The position numbers and the translations under genes are program-made. From positions 17,911 to 81,910 of the forward strand of contig DATMEB010000071.1 in the NCBI GenBank assembly GCA_035557095.1: DNA of 64,000 bases, in the 5' to 3' direction. Shown here piece after piece: positions 54,488 to 62,740 of this stretch. The first letter of the stretch is position 1, and each line of letters opens with the position of its first letter. The notes below the pieces were generated by a model. The model made no database searches. It was given only the letters and a program-made list of their open reading frames with translations, and had not been told where the DNA came from. Source of the stretch: JALZDI01 sp035557095 (GTDB lineage Bacteria > Actinomycetota > Actinomycetes > Propionibacteriales > Nocardioidaceae).

Positions 54488-55998
54488 AGGGCTCGTTGAT
54501 GTTCGCCGGCACCACGTCGGACGCCGGCAAGAGCGCGCTGACGACGGCCCTGTGCCGGGTGCTGGCGCGGCGAGGTGTCCGGGTGGCGCCGTTCAAGGCG
54601 CAGAACATGGCGAACAACTCCATGGTCACAGTCGACGGCGCGGAGATCGGACGGGCGCAGTGGGTGCAGGCGGTCGCTGCCGGCGCCGAGCCCGAGGCGG
54701 CGATGAACCCGGTGCTGCTCAAGCCCGGCAGCGACCGCACCAGCCACGTCGTGGTGATGGGCCGGCCGTTCGGCGAGCTCGAGGCGTCGTCGTTCGCGGG
54801 GGAGCGGCGTGCGCTGGCCGAGGCGGCCTACGCGGCCTACGACGACCTTGCGGCGCGCTACGACGTGGTGGTCTGCGAGGGCGCCGGCAGCCCCGCGGAG
54901 ATCAACCTGCGGGCCAACGACTACGTGAACATGGGGCTCGCCCGGCACGGGGACATCCCGACCGTGGTCGTGGGCGACATCGACCGCGGGGGTGTGTTCG
55001 CGGCGCTCTTCGGCACCACTGCGCTGCTGTGCGCCGAGGACCAGGCGCTCGTGTGCGGCTACCTGCTGAACAAGTTCCGCGGCGACCCGGGGCTGCTCGC
55101 GCCCGGGCTGAGCATGCTGCACTCGGTGACCGGCCGCCCGGTGCTCGGCGTGCTGCCGTGGCTGTCCGACGTGTGGCTCGACTCCGAGGACGCGCTCGAC
55201 GTGGCGGCACGCTCGGCCACGTGCGAGGACGAGCCGGTGCTGGAGGTCGCCGTGGTGCGGCTGCCGCGGATCAGCAACTTCACCGACGTCGACGCGCTGG
55301 GTGTGGAGCCGAACGTCGACGTGCGGTTCGTGGACTCGTCCGCCGCAGTACGCGAGGCCGACCTCGTCGTGCTGCCGGGCACACGGGCCACCATCGCCGA
55401 CCTCGGCTGGCTGCGCGAACGCGGACTCGACGACGCCTTACGGCACCGCGCCGCCACCGGGCGGCCGGTGCTCGGCATCTGCGGCGGCTTCCAGCTCCTC
55501 GGTGAGCGCATCGACGACCCGGACGCGGTCGAGTCCCGGGGAACGCCGAAGGCCGAAGGGCTCGGCCTGCTGCCGGCGTACACCAGGTTCGGCGCGGACA
55601 AGACGCTTCGCCGGCCGACGGGCACCTGGCGGGGCACGGAGGTGGTCGGCTACGAGATCCACCACGGCGCGGTGACCGTCGACGAGGGTGAGCCGTTCCT
55701 GTCGGGCTGCCGCGTCGGTGCAGTGTGGGGCACCCTGTGGCACGGTGCGCTGGAGAACGACGGGTTCCGGCGCGCGTGGTTGTCGGAAGTGGCCGCCCAG
55801 GCGGGAGTCGAAGGCTTCGAGCCCCGGTCGGACACGTCCTTCGCGGCGCTGCGCACGGCCCGGCTCGATCTGCTGGCCGACGCCCTGGAGGAGTACGCGG
55901 ACACCGAGGCGCTGCTGGCGCTGGTCGAGCACGGCGCACCGGCGGATCTTCGCTTCGTCGCCCCTGGCGCCCCGGGGGTCGGCACGACCAGACTGTGA
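54484..55998 (+). CDS. cobQ: Cobyric acid synthase CobQ
   Basis: ATP- and glutamine-dependent amidase making four amidations to give cobyric acid, 504 residues. N-terminal dethiobiotin-synthetase-like ATPase with GTTSDAGKSALTTALCRVL and FKAQNMANNSMVT; C-terminal type-I glutamine amidotransferase-like domain with catalytic Cys in ILGICGGFQLLGE-type segment and the His region YEIHHGAV. ATG overlaps the cobD stop. Confidence 0.97.
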   Translation: MKGSLMFAGTTSDAGKSALTTALCRVLARRGVRVAPFKAQNMANNSMVTVDGAEIGRAQWVQAVAAGAEPEAAMNPVLLKPGSDRTSHVVVMGRPFGELEASSFAGERRALAEAAYAAYDDLAARYDVVVCEGAGSPAEINLRANDYVNMGLARHGDIPTVVVGDIDRGGVFAALFGTTALLCAEDQALVCGYLLNKFRGDPGLLAPGLSMLHSVTGRPVLGVLPWLSDVWLDSEDALDVAARSATCEDEPVLEVAVVRLPRISNFTDVDALGVEPNVDVRFVDSSAAVREADLVVLPGTRATIADLGWLRERGLDDALRHRAATGRPVLGICGGFQLLGERIDDPDAVESRGTPKAEGLGLLPAYTRFGADKTLRRPTGTWRGTEVVGYEIHHGAVTVDEGEPFLSGCRVGAVWGTLWHGALENDGFRRAWLSEVAAQAGVEGFEPRSDTSFAALRTARLDLLADALEEYADTEALLALVEHGAPADLRFVAPGAPGVGTTRL

Positions 55999-56026
55999 CA
56001 TAACCCCGTCGACGAAGGAGGTCGTG

Positions 56027-56293
56027 ATGACGACGAGGACGTGGACCGTGCAGATCCTCCTGGGGGAAGACGAAGACACCACCACCGCCGACGCCGTGCT
56101 CGAGACACAGGGCAAGAACGAGATCCGCGGCCACGGCACCAGCAGGCGCAACCCCGACGACCCCTCGGTGCCGATGATCGGGGAGGAGCTCGCGACCGCG
56201 AGGGCGCTGTCTGACCTCGCGCACCAGCTCCTCACCACCGCGGCGCGCGATATCGAGAGCTCGACGCGGTCACCGGCCAGCCTGCACCTGTGA
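56027..56293 (+). CDS. DUF1876 domain protein
   Basis: An 88-residue actinobacterial protein with a dsRNA-binding-like fold predicted for the family: TRTWTVQILLGEDEDTTTADAVLE and HGTSRRNPDDPSVPMIGEELA. Function unknown. SD GAAGGAGG precedes ATG. It lies between cobQ and the cobN riboswitch without a clear metabolic link. Confidence 0.85.
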   Translation: MTTRTWTVQILLGEDEDTTTADAVLETQGKNEIRGHGTSRRNPDDPSVPMIGEELATARALSDLAHQLLTTAARDIESSTRSPASLHL

Positions 56294-56317
56294 CCGACCA
56301 GGTGGGCGCACGGGGAT

Positions 56318-56457
56318 AGGGTGACGCAGACCTTCGACGACGGCAGAGGAACCCGGTGCGATCCCGGGACGGTCCCGCCACTGTGAGCGCCCTCGCGGGC
56401 GTGAGTCAGGAACTCTCCTCGTCGGACCCTTCGACGCGGAGCGTGGACACTCCGGGG
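56318..56457 (+). ncRNA. Cobalamin (B12) riboswitch upstream of cobN
   Basis: The aptamer shows the family's conserved blocks: GAGGAACCCGGTGCGATCCC (56346 onwards), GGTCCCGCCACTGTGAGC (56371-56388) and the B12 box AGTCAGGAA (56404-56412). The flanking CGACGA/TCGTCG stretches can form P1. A CGGAG/CTCCG hairpin (56437-56454) close to the cobN ATG (56471) is the likely expression platform. Binding of adenosylcobalamin should lower cobN expression. Confidence 0.9.
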
Positions 56458-56470
56458 AAGGACGCGAGGG

Positions 56471-59400
56471 ATGCGTCACCGACTGCTGCTGCTCTCGACC
56501 GCCGACACCGAGCTGCTGGCCGCCCGGCACGCAGACCCCCGATGGCGCGTCGCCAACCCCGCCCGTCTCGACGAGTCCACCTTGGCCGACCTGGTCGGCG
56601 AAGCGGACGCGGTCGTGCTGCGTCTGCTCGGCGGAGCGCAGACCTGGCCGGAGGGCCTGTCGCTGCTGCAGTCCGGCGAGGTCCCGCTGGTCGCGCTCGG
56701 CGGTGAGGCCGCGCCCGACGCGGAGATGATGGCCCGCTCGACGGTGCCCGCCGGGGTCGCCGGTCAGACCCTCGACTACCTGCGTGAGGGCGGGCGCGAC
56801 AACCTCGCGGCGCTTGCCGGGTTCCTCTGCGACTCGCTGTTCCTCACCGGTGAGGCTTTCGAGCCGCCGCTGGCGATGCCGGAGTACGGCGTGCACGAGC
56901 GCGCCGGCGAGGGTGACGAGGCGTCCGGCGCCGGGCCGACGGTCGGCGTGGTCTTCTACCGGGCGCACGAGATCAGCGGCAACACCGCGTTCGTCGACAC
57001 CGTCTGTGCGGCCGTGGAGCAGCACGGCGCGGTCGCCCGGCCCGTGTTCTGCTCCAGCCTGCGTGACCCGGACGACCGGCTGCTCGCGCTGCTCGCCGAC
57101 TGCGACGCCGTGATGGTCACGGTGCTGGCCGCGGGCGGTACCGCCGCGGCCTCCGCCGGTGCGGGCGGGGACGACGAGGCCTGGGACATCGGCGAGATCG
57201 CGAACCTCGACGTGCCCGTCGTCCAGGCGATGTGCCTGACCTCGACCCGCGAGGCCTGGGCGGAGTCCGACGGCGCACTCACGCCGATGGACGCCGCGAT
57301 GCAGGTGGCCATCCCGGAGTTCGACGGCCGGGTCATCACGGTCCCGGTGTCGTTCAAGCAGGTGGGCGACGACGGAGTCCCCGTATACGCCGGCGACCCC
57401 GAACGCGCCCACCGGGCCGCGGGTACAGCCGTCCGACTCGCTCGCCTGCGGCATGTGCACAACGCCGAGAAGCGGGTCGCGCTGGTGCTGTCGTCGTACC
57501 CCACGAAGCACGCGCGGGTGGGCAACGCAGTGGGCCTGGACACGCCGGCCAGCGCGGTGCGGCTCCTGCGCGCGCTGCGTGACGCGGGCTACGACCTCGG
57601 TGGGCTCGACGTCGACACCCTCGACGGCGACACGCTGGTGCACCGGCTGATCGAGGCCGGTGGGCACGACCTGGAGTGGCTCACCGAGGACCAGCTGCGT
57701 CAGGCGTGGGCGCGGGTCCCCGCCGACGGCTACCGGGCGTGGTTCGACCGGCTGCCGGAGCAGCTGCGTTCCGAGGTCGTGGACGCGTGGGGCCCGCCGC
57801 CGGGTGAGCTGTACGTCGACGACGGGCACATCGTGCTGGCGGCGCTGCGGTTCGGCAACGTCGTACTCGCGATCCAGCCGCCGCGCGGCTTCGGAGAGAA
57901 CCCGGTCGCGATCTACCACGACCCGGCGCTGGCGCCGAGCCACCACTACCTCGCGGCGTACCGCTACCTCGACGAGGTCTTCGGCGCTGACGCGATCGTG
58001 CATCTGGGCAAGCACGGCACCCTCGAGTGGCTGCCCGGCAAGGGGCTGGGCCTGTCCGCGGAGTGCGCCCCCGACCAGGTGCTCACCGACGTGCCGTTCT
58101 TCTACCCGTTCATCGTCAACGACCCCGGCGAGGGTACGCAGGCCAAGCGTCGCGCGCATGCCGTGGTGGTCGACCATCTCGTGCCGCCGATGGCACGAGC
58201 CGACACCTACGGTGACCTGGCCAAGCTCGAGCAGCTGCTGGACGAGTACGCCACCCTGCAGGACCTCGACCCCGACAAGCTGCCCACAGTGCGCGCGCAG
58301 ATCTGGACGATGATCAAGAGCGCCGAGCTGCACCACGACCTGCACGTCGACGAACAGCCCACGGACGAGGACTTCGACGACTTCCTGCTGCACGTCGACG
58401 GCTACCTCTGCGAGATCAAGGACGTGCAGATCCGCGACGGGCTGCACATCCTCGGCGACCCGCCGGCCGACGAGGCCCGGACCAACCTGGTGCTCGCCGT
58501 ACTGCGGGCCAGCCAGGTCTGGGGCGGCACCCGCGACGCCGTACCGGGACTGCGTGCCGCGATCGCCGCCTGGGCGGGCCTGGACGAGCAGCGGCTGCTG
58601 GCCGCGCCCGGCGCGCCCGCCGACCCCGGGCCGCTCGGCGACGTGGTCGACGGACCCGGTCGCACGGCCGCGGACGTGGTCGACCTGGTCGAGGCCGTCG
58701 CGCGCCGGCTCGTGCTCGGCAACGAGACGCTGGGCTGGGACTCGCATGCGATCGACGCCGTCTGCGCGGAGGTCCTGGGCGAGGCGGTGCCCGACGTGGT
58801 GAGGGCGCTGCGGTTCGCCGCCGAGGAGCTGGTTCCGCGGCTGGAGCGCACCCGGGACGAGATCGGCACGCTGTTGCACGCGCTGGAGGGCGGCTTCGTG
58901 CCCGCCGGCCCCTCCGGGTCGCCCACCCGGGGCCTGGTCAACGTGCTGCCGACCGGCCGCAACTTCTACTCGGTCGACCCCAAGGCGATCCCGTCGCGCA
59001 ACTCCTTCGACGTCGGTGTCGCGCTGGCGGAGTCGCTGCTGCTCCGGCACCGCGAAGACACCGGCGCGTGGCCGCGCTCGGTTGGCCTGACAGTGTGGGG
59101 TACGTCGGCGATGCGCACGCAGGGCGACGACCTGGCCGAGATCCTGTGGCTGCTCGGCTGCCGGCCGACGTGGGACGACGCCTCTCGCCGGGTCACCGGG
59201 TTCGAGGTGGTGGAGCTGTCCGAGCTGGGACGACCGCGCATCGACGTGACCGTGCGGATCTCCGGGTTCTTCCGCGACGCGTTCCCACACGTGGTGGCGC
59301 TGCTCGACGACGCGGTCACTGCCGTGGCGGGGCTCGACGAGAGCGCCGACGACAACTACGTGCGCGCGCACGTGCTGGAGGACCTGGCGGTGCACGGCGA

Positions 59401-60136
59401 CGAGCGGCGCGCCACCAGCCGGATCTTCGGGTCCAAGCCCGGCACGTACGGCGCTGGGCTGCTCCCGCTGATCGACGCGCGCAACTGGCGCAGCGACGAG
59501 GACCTGGCTGAGGTCTACGCCGTGTGGGGCGGCTTCGCGTACGGCCGTGGTCTGGACGGGCGCGAGGCGCGCGTCGACATGGAGTCGGCGTACCGGCGGA
59601 TGCAGGTCGCGGCCAAGAACGTCGACAACCGCGAGCACGACCTCGTGGACTCCGACGACTACTTCCAGTACCACGGGGGGATGGTCGCGATGGTGCGTCA
59701 TCTCACGGGCAGCGACCCGGCCGCGTACGTCGGGGACTCGGCCGTGCCGTCGGCGGTGCGCACGCGCACCCTGGGCGAGGAGACGCGGCGGGTCTTCCGT
59801 GCCCGGGTGGTCAACCCGCGGTGGATGGCCGCTATGCGCCGGCACGGTTACAAGGGGGCGTTCGAGATGGCGGCGAGCGTGGACTACCTGTTCGGGTACG
59901 ACGCGACCGCCGGGGTGGTCGACGACTGGATGTACGAGTCGCTGGCGCAGTCGTACGTCTTCGACGACGACAACCGCAAGTTCTTCGACCAGTCCAACCC
60001 GTGGGCGCTGCGGGGCATCACCGAACGACTTCTCGAGGCGCATGACCGGGGAATGTGGGCCAACCCGACGCAGGAGACGCTGAAGGGGTTGCGCGAGACG
60101 TTCCTGGAGCTCGAAGGGACACTTGAGGATGGCTGA
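56471..60136 (+). CDS. cobN: Cobaltochelatase subunit CobN
   Basis: Large subunit of the ATP-dependent cobalt chelatase of aerobic cobalamin synthesis, which inserts Co2+ into hydrogenobyrinic acid a,c-diamide. The 1221 residues span the CobN/BchH family, with motifs such as MCLTSTREAWAESDGALTP and HLGKHGTLEWLPGKGLGLS. Its AAA+/VWA partner is probably the gene starting at 63903. Regulated by the riboswitch just upstream. Overlaps the GNAT gene by 8 bp (ATGGCTGA). Confidence 0.97.
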   Translation: MRHRLLLLSTADTELLAARHADPRWRVANPARLDESTLADLVGEADAVVLRLLGGAQTWPEGLSLLQSGEVPLVALGGEAAPDAEMMARSTVPAGVAGQTLDYLREGGRDNLAALAGFLCDSLFLTGEAFEPPLAMPEYGVHERAGEGDEASGAGPTVGVVFYRAHEISGNTAFVDTVCAAVEQHGAVARPVFCSSLRDPDDRLLALLADCDAVMVTVLAAGGTAAASAGAGGDDEAWDIGEIANLDVPVVQAMCLTSTREAWAESDGALTPMDAAMQVAIPEFDGRVITVPVSFKQVGDDGVPVYAGDPERAHRAAGTAVRLARLRHVHNAEKRVALVLSSYPTKHARVGNAVGLDTPASAVRLLRALRDAGYDLGGLDVDTLDGDTLVHRLIEAGGHDLEWLTEDQLRQAWARVPADGYRAWFDRLPEQLRSEVVDAWGPPPGELYVDDGHIVLAALRFGNVVLAIQPPRGFGENPVAIYHDPALAPSHHYLAAYRYLDEVFGADAIVHLGKHGTLEWLPGKGLGLSAECAPDQVLTDVPFFYPFIVNDPGEGTQAKRRAHAVVVDHLVPPMARADTYGDLAKLEQLLDEYATLQDLDPDKLPTVRAQIWTMIKSAELHHDLHVDEQPTDEDFDDFLLHVDGYLCEIKDVQIRDGLHILGDPPADEARTNLVLAVLRASQVWGGTRDAVPGLRAAIAAWAGLDEQRLLAAPGAPADPGPLGDVVDGPGRTAADVVDLVEAVARRLVLGNETLGWDSHAIDAVCAEVLGEAVPDVVRALRFAAEELVPRLERTRDEIGTLLHALEGGFVPAGPSGSPTRGLVNVLPTGRNFYSVDPKAIPSRNSFDVGVALAESLLLRHREDTGAWPRSVGLTVWGTSAMRTQGDDLAEILWLLGCRPTWDDASRRVTGFEVVELSELGRPRIDVTVRISGFFRDAFPHVVALLDDAVTAVAGLDESADDNYVRAHVLEDLAVHGDERRATSRIFGSKPGTYGAGLLPLIDARNWRSDEDLAEVYAVWGGFAYGRGLDGREARVDMESAYRRMQVAAKNVDNREHDLVDSDDYFQYHGGMVAMVRHLTGSDPAAYVGDSAVPSAVRTRTLGEETRRVFRARVVNPRWMAAMRRHGYKGAFEMAASVDYLFGYDATAGVVDDWMYESLAQSYVFDDDNRKFFDQSNPWALRGITERLLEAHDRGMWANPTQETLKGLRETFLELEGTLEDG

Positions 60137-60596
60137 GGCCGACCGGGCGGCCGGGTGGCCGGTGCACGTGGCCGCCTTCGGCGACCTGGATCCGCGCATC
60201 GCATACCTGCTGTGGCAGCTGCGCACCGACGTGTTCGTGGTCGAGCAGGAGTGCGCCTACCGCGAGCTCGACGGGCGCGACCTCGAGCCGTCGACGCTGC
60301 ACGTGTGGGCGGAGCGGAACGGTGAGCCCGTGGGGTACCTGCGCGTGCTGGCCGAGCCCGACGACAGCCGCCGGATCGGCCGGGTCTGCGTGTCTGAGCA
60401 GGCACGCGGCGGCGGGCTCGCCGCCGCACTGATGCGGCGGGCGCTGGACGAGATCGGCGCCCGACGTTGCGTGCTCGACGCGCAGTCCTACCTGTCCGAC
60501 TGGTACGCGCAGTGGGGGTTCACCCTCACCGGACCGGAGTTCCTAGACGATGGCATCCCGCACGTCCCGATGGCGCGTTCGGGGACCAGTCGCTGA
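60129..60596 (+). CDS. GNAT family N-acetyltransferase
   Basis: A 155-residue ElaA-like acetyltransferase: LRTDVFVVEQECAYRELDGRD, YLRVLAEP and the acetyl-CoA loop RIGRVCVSEQARGGGLA are conserved. Substrate unknown. ATG 60129 lies inside the end of cobN, so it is translated with cobN and falls under the same riboswitch. The 3' end overlaps the convergent HNH gene by 71 bp. Confidence 0.9.
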   Translation: MAEADRAAGWPVHVAAFGDLDPRIAYLLWQLRTDVFVVEQECAYRELDGRDLEPSTLHVWAERNGEPVGYLRVLAEPDDSRRIGRVCVSEQARGGGLAAALMRRALDEIGARRCVLDAQSYLSDWYAQWGFTLTGPEFLDDGIPHVPMARSGTSR

Positions 60597-61878
60597 CCGG
60601 GGTGCCGAGGTCGTGGGTGTTGCCGCGGTTGTCGACGAGGTACAGGCGGCCGAGTGGGGAAGTCCACAGGTAGATGCCATTAAAGGGTTGTCGCAGCCGC
60701 CAGCCGGCGTGCGTCTTGGCGCGGTGGTGTTTGACGCAGGGTGGGGACAGGTTGTCGATGACGGTCCTGCCGTGGGGCACCGGGGTGGTGTGGTCGATCT
60801 GGTTGTGCCGGGCAGGGCGGGTGCAATAGGGGAACGGGCAATGTGGGGTCTTGAGGACGACGGCTTCGCGCAGTCGCCCGCGGGCGAAGCGGGCGTCGGA
60901 GGTGTCGCTGTGATCGAGGTCGATCACCGGCTTCACGGTGATGTGCGCGTGGCCGAGGAGGTGCCGGGCCTGGGCGAGTGTGATCGGGCCGACGCCGTCC
61001 AGGGTGGCCGCGCCTGCTCGTTCCCGGTTCCACTGGTCGCGCGTGAAATGGACGTACAGGGTGGCTTCGGGCCATGGCTGGCGGTGCTCGACAGGGGACG
61101 GGTGGGTGCTTCCGTCAGGTCCCGCAGTAGCGCGTTGCATCAGGGCGATTGCCTGGTAGGGGTTGGTCAGGTGGCCCAACGCCTTGGCGCGGCGTACGTG
61201 CACCGGGTCGGTGTCGCCGAGGTCGGCCAGCCAGCCGGCCATCTTGTTCAGCGCGGTGTGGAGGCGCAGCGCGTCAGCGGCGTCGACGGTGAACGCCCCG
61301 GCGACCAGCCCGTGCTCTTGCACATGTGGGGGGTCGAGGGTGACGTGTCGGCGATCTCGAGCGGCTTCAGCCTGTCGGTCGGCGGCGTCGGGATCGGTGT
61401 CGATGACCACCTGGGTGACGATCTCGCCCAGCCGACGCGCCCCGAGCCCAGCCAGGATCGGCAGTAGGCGGGCTTCGGCCAGCCGCACCTGCTCCAGGCT
61501 CAGCGCGCGCGTGGCGTCGGCGACCAGCTTGGCCCGCCATCCCGGGATCCGGCCGTCGGCGAGCGCCGCGAGGACGCGGGGGAGGCGGTAGCGCAGGTCG
61601 AGCGCGACAGCGAGCTGGCGGCGGGCGGTGTCCTCCTGCAGGTGCGCAGACGCGGCGAGCTCGCAGAGGCAGAACTCGTCGACGCCTGGTGTGCCGTCCC
61701 CGCCGACCTGCACCAGTCGAGCGGCACCGGGCGCGGAGGCGACCTCGGGATCGAGGCTGGTGTGCAGTTCGGCGTAGTCGGCCAACGCGCTGAACCGGGC
61801 GGCGTCGCATTGCGCCTTGCGGCGCTCACACGCGGCCGCCCGCTCCAGCAGAGCTGATGCGGCACCTGAATCGAACAT
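60526..61878 (-). CDS. DUF222/HNH endonuclease family protein (13E12-type)
   Basis: A 450-residue protein with an N-terminal DUF222 region (about 10-270, ARRQLAVALDLRYRLPRVLAALADG and VGAFTVDAADALRLH-like) and a C-terminal HNH nuclease (about 365-410; CPFPYCTRPARHNQIDHTTP...PPCVKHHRAKT). This is the abundant actinobacterial 13E12-repeat family, often multicopy and scattered, with likely mobile behaviour. All HNH residues appear intact. Leaderless ATG, with TAGAAT seven bases upstream. Confidence 0.92.
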   Translation of the reverse strand: MFDSGAASALLERAAACERRKAQCDAARFSALADYAELHTSLDPEVASAPGAARLVQVGGDGTPGVDEFCLCELAASAHLQEDTARRQLAVALDLRYRLPRVLAALADGRIPGWRAKLVADATRALSLEQVRLAEARLLPILAGLGARRLGEIVTQVVIDTDPDAADRQAEAARDRRHVTLDPPHVQEHGLVAGAFTVDAADALRLHTALNKMAGWLADLGDTDPVHVRRAKALGHLTNPYQAIALMQRATAGPDGSTHPSPVEHRQPWPEATLYVHFTRDQWNRERAGAATLDGVGPITLAQARHLLGHAHITVKPVIDLDHSDTSDARFARGRLREAVVLKTPHCPFPYCTRPARHNQIDHTTPVPHGRTVIDNLSPPCVKHHRAKTHAGWRLRQPFNGIYLWTSPLGRLYLVDNRGNTHDLGTPVSDWSPNAPSGRAGCHRLGTPVR

Positions 61879-61885
61879 ACATACG

Positions 61886-61891
61886 ATTCTA
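61886..61891 (-). promoter_or_regulatory. -10 element TAGAAT, leaderless HNH gene
   Basis: On the - strand TAGAAT is a near-consensus -10, seven bases before ATG 61878, with no SD. Confidence 0.5.
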
Positions 61892-62037
61892 GGCTCGATG
61901 CCTGCCGGCGAACGGACGAGTTCTGGCCCTGTGCACAACGCAGCAGCCCTGGCGCAACCTCGGGCGCTCGACCGCGCTCGCGGGCTTTGAACCACTCTGC
62001 TCGCGAGGCTTTCCTGGACGGCGGTGGGACACAGGCC

Positions 62038-62084
62038 TAACTTCTGCGGTGAGCACATCGTCCGGCCCGGTCCCCGGGCCGGAC
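62038..62084 (+). promoter_or_regulatory. Promoter and leader hairpin of the duplicated-domain gene
   Basis: TAACTT (62038-62043) is a possible -10. GTCCGGCCC and GGGCCGGAC (62060-62068, 62076-62084) form a perfect 9-bp stem with a 7-nt loop at the start of the predicted transcript. The hairpin lies within the small frame 62049-62102. Confidence 0.45.
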
Positions 62085-62102
62085 GGCGGGTGGGGCCCAT
62101 GA
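62049..62102 (+). CDS. Candidate leaderless 17-aa leader peptide
   Basis: A GTG five bases after a TAACTT -10 opens a 17-codon frame reading MSTSSGPVPGPDGGWGP, rich in Pro and Gly, whose TGA overlaps an ATG (ATGA, 62099-62102) in the frame of the downstream gene. A strong hairpin lies within it. The arrangement resembles an attenuator or translational-coupling peptide, but it is short, and chance is not excluded. Confidence 0.3.
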   Translation: MSTSSGPVPGPDGGWGP

Positions 62103-62119
62103 CAACGGGAGGTATCGAC

Positions 62120-62740
62120 GTGTTCATCCAGATCATCCAGGGCAGGTGCACGAAGCCTGAGGAGCTGAAGGCGGCGTTGGAGCGCTGGCGGGCCGACGTC
62201 GAGCCGGGAGCTCCGGGTTGGCTCGGCGGGACGTACGGCTTCACCGACGACGGCATGTTCTGCGCCGTCGTCAGGTTCGAGACCCGTGAGGCGGCACTGG
62301 CGAACTCAGCGCGGCCGGCACAGGGGGAGTGGTGGGAGAGCGTCGCGCCGTTGTTCGACGGGCCGGTGGAGTTCCACGACTGTGACGACGTCCTGCTGAT
62401 GCTGGACGGAGGGTCCGACGACGCGGGGTTCGTCCAGGTGATCCGCGGGAGGGTGCGCGACCCCGAGAAGCTGCGGTCGACGATGGACGAGGTCAGCGCG
62501 ATCCTGCACCGCCAGCGGCCCGAGATCATCGGCGCGACGATCGCGCTCGAGCCCGACGGCACGTTCATCGAGACGGTGGCGTTCACCGACGAGGAGGCGG
62601 CGCGCTCGGGCGAGACCAAGGAGATGCCGGCCGAGCTGCGCGAGATGATGGGCGAGATGTTCTCCGGCGAGGAGAGCTACCTCGACCTGCATCACCCGTG
62701 GTTCGAGACCCGGGCGGGCGGGGCTCAGTCGGGCACGTAG
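62120..62740 (+). CDS. Duplicated dimeric alpha/beta-barrel domain protein
   Basis: A 206-residue protein made of two similar ferredoxin-like halves: FIQIIQGRCTKPEELKAAL...GWLGGTYGFTDDGMF and FVQVIRGRVRDPEKLRSTM...IIGATIALEPDGTF. Such single domains belong to the antibiotic-biosynthesis-monooxygenase-like (ABM) fold, so it may bind a small molecule. Function unknown. GTG 62120 has a perfect GGGAGG seven bases upstream; ATG 62099 (+7 residues) overlaps the small upstream frame and is the alternative. The 3' end overlaps the convergent hydrolase gene by 16 bp. Confidence 0.8.
   Translation: MFIQIIQGRCTKPEELKAALERWRADVEPGAPGWLGGTYGFTDDGMFCAVVRFETREAALANSARPAQGEWWESVAPLFDGPVEFHDCDDVLLMLDGGSDDAGFVQVIRGRVRDPEKLRSTMDEVSAILHRQRPEIIGATIALEPDGTFIETVAFTDEEAARSGETKEMPAELREMMGEMFSGEESYLDLHHPWFETRAGGAQSGT

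Noticed and set aside
56270..60226. A 1318-codon open frame antisense to cobN
   Set aside because: Its codon composition follows from GC-rich codon use on the sense strand (rare TTA/CTA/TCA codons leave the antisense frame open), and the protein is His/Arg/Val-rich with no domain. cobN on the other strand is a clear family member.
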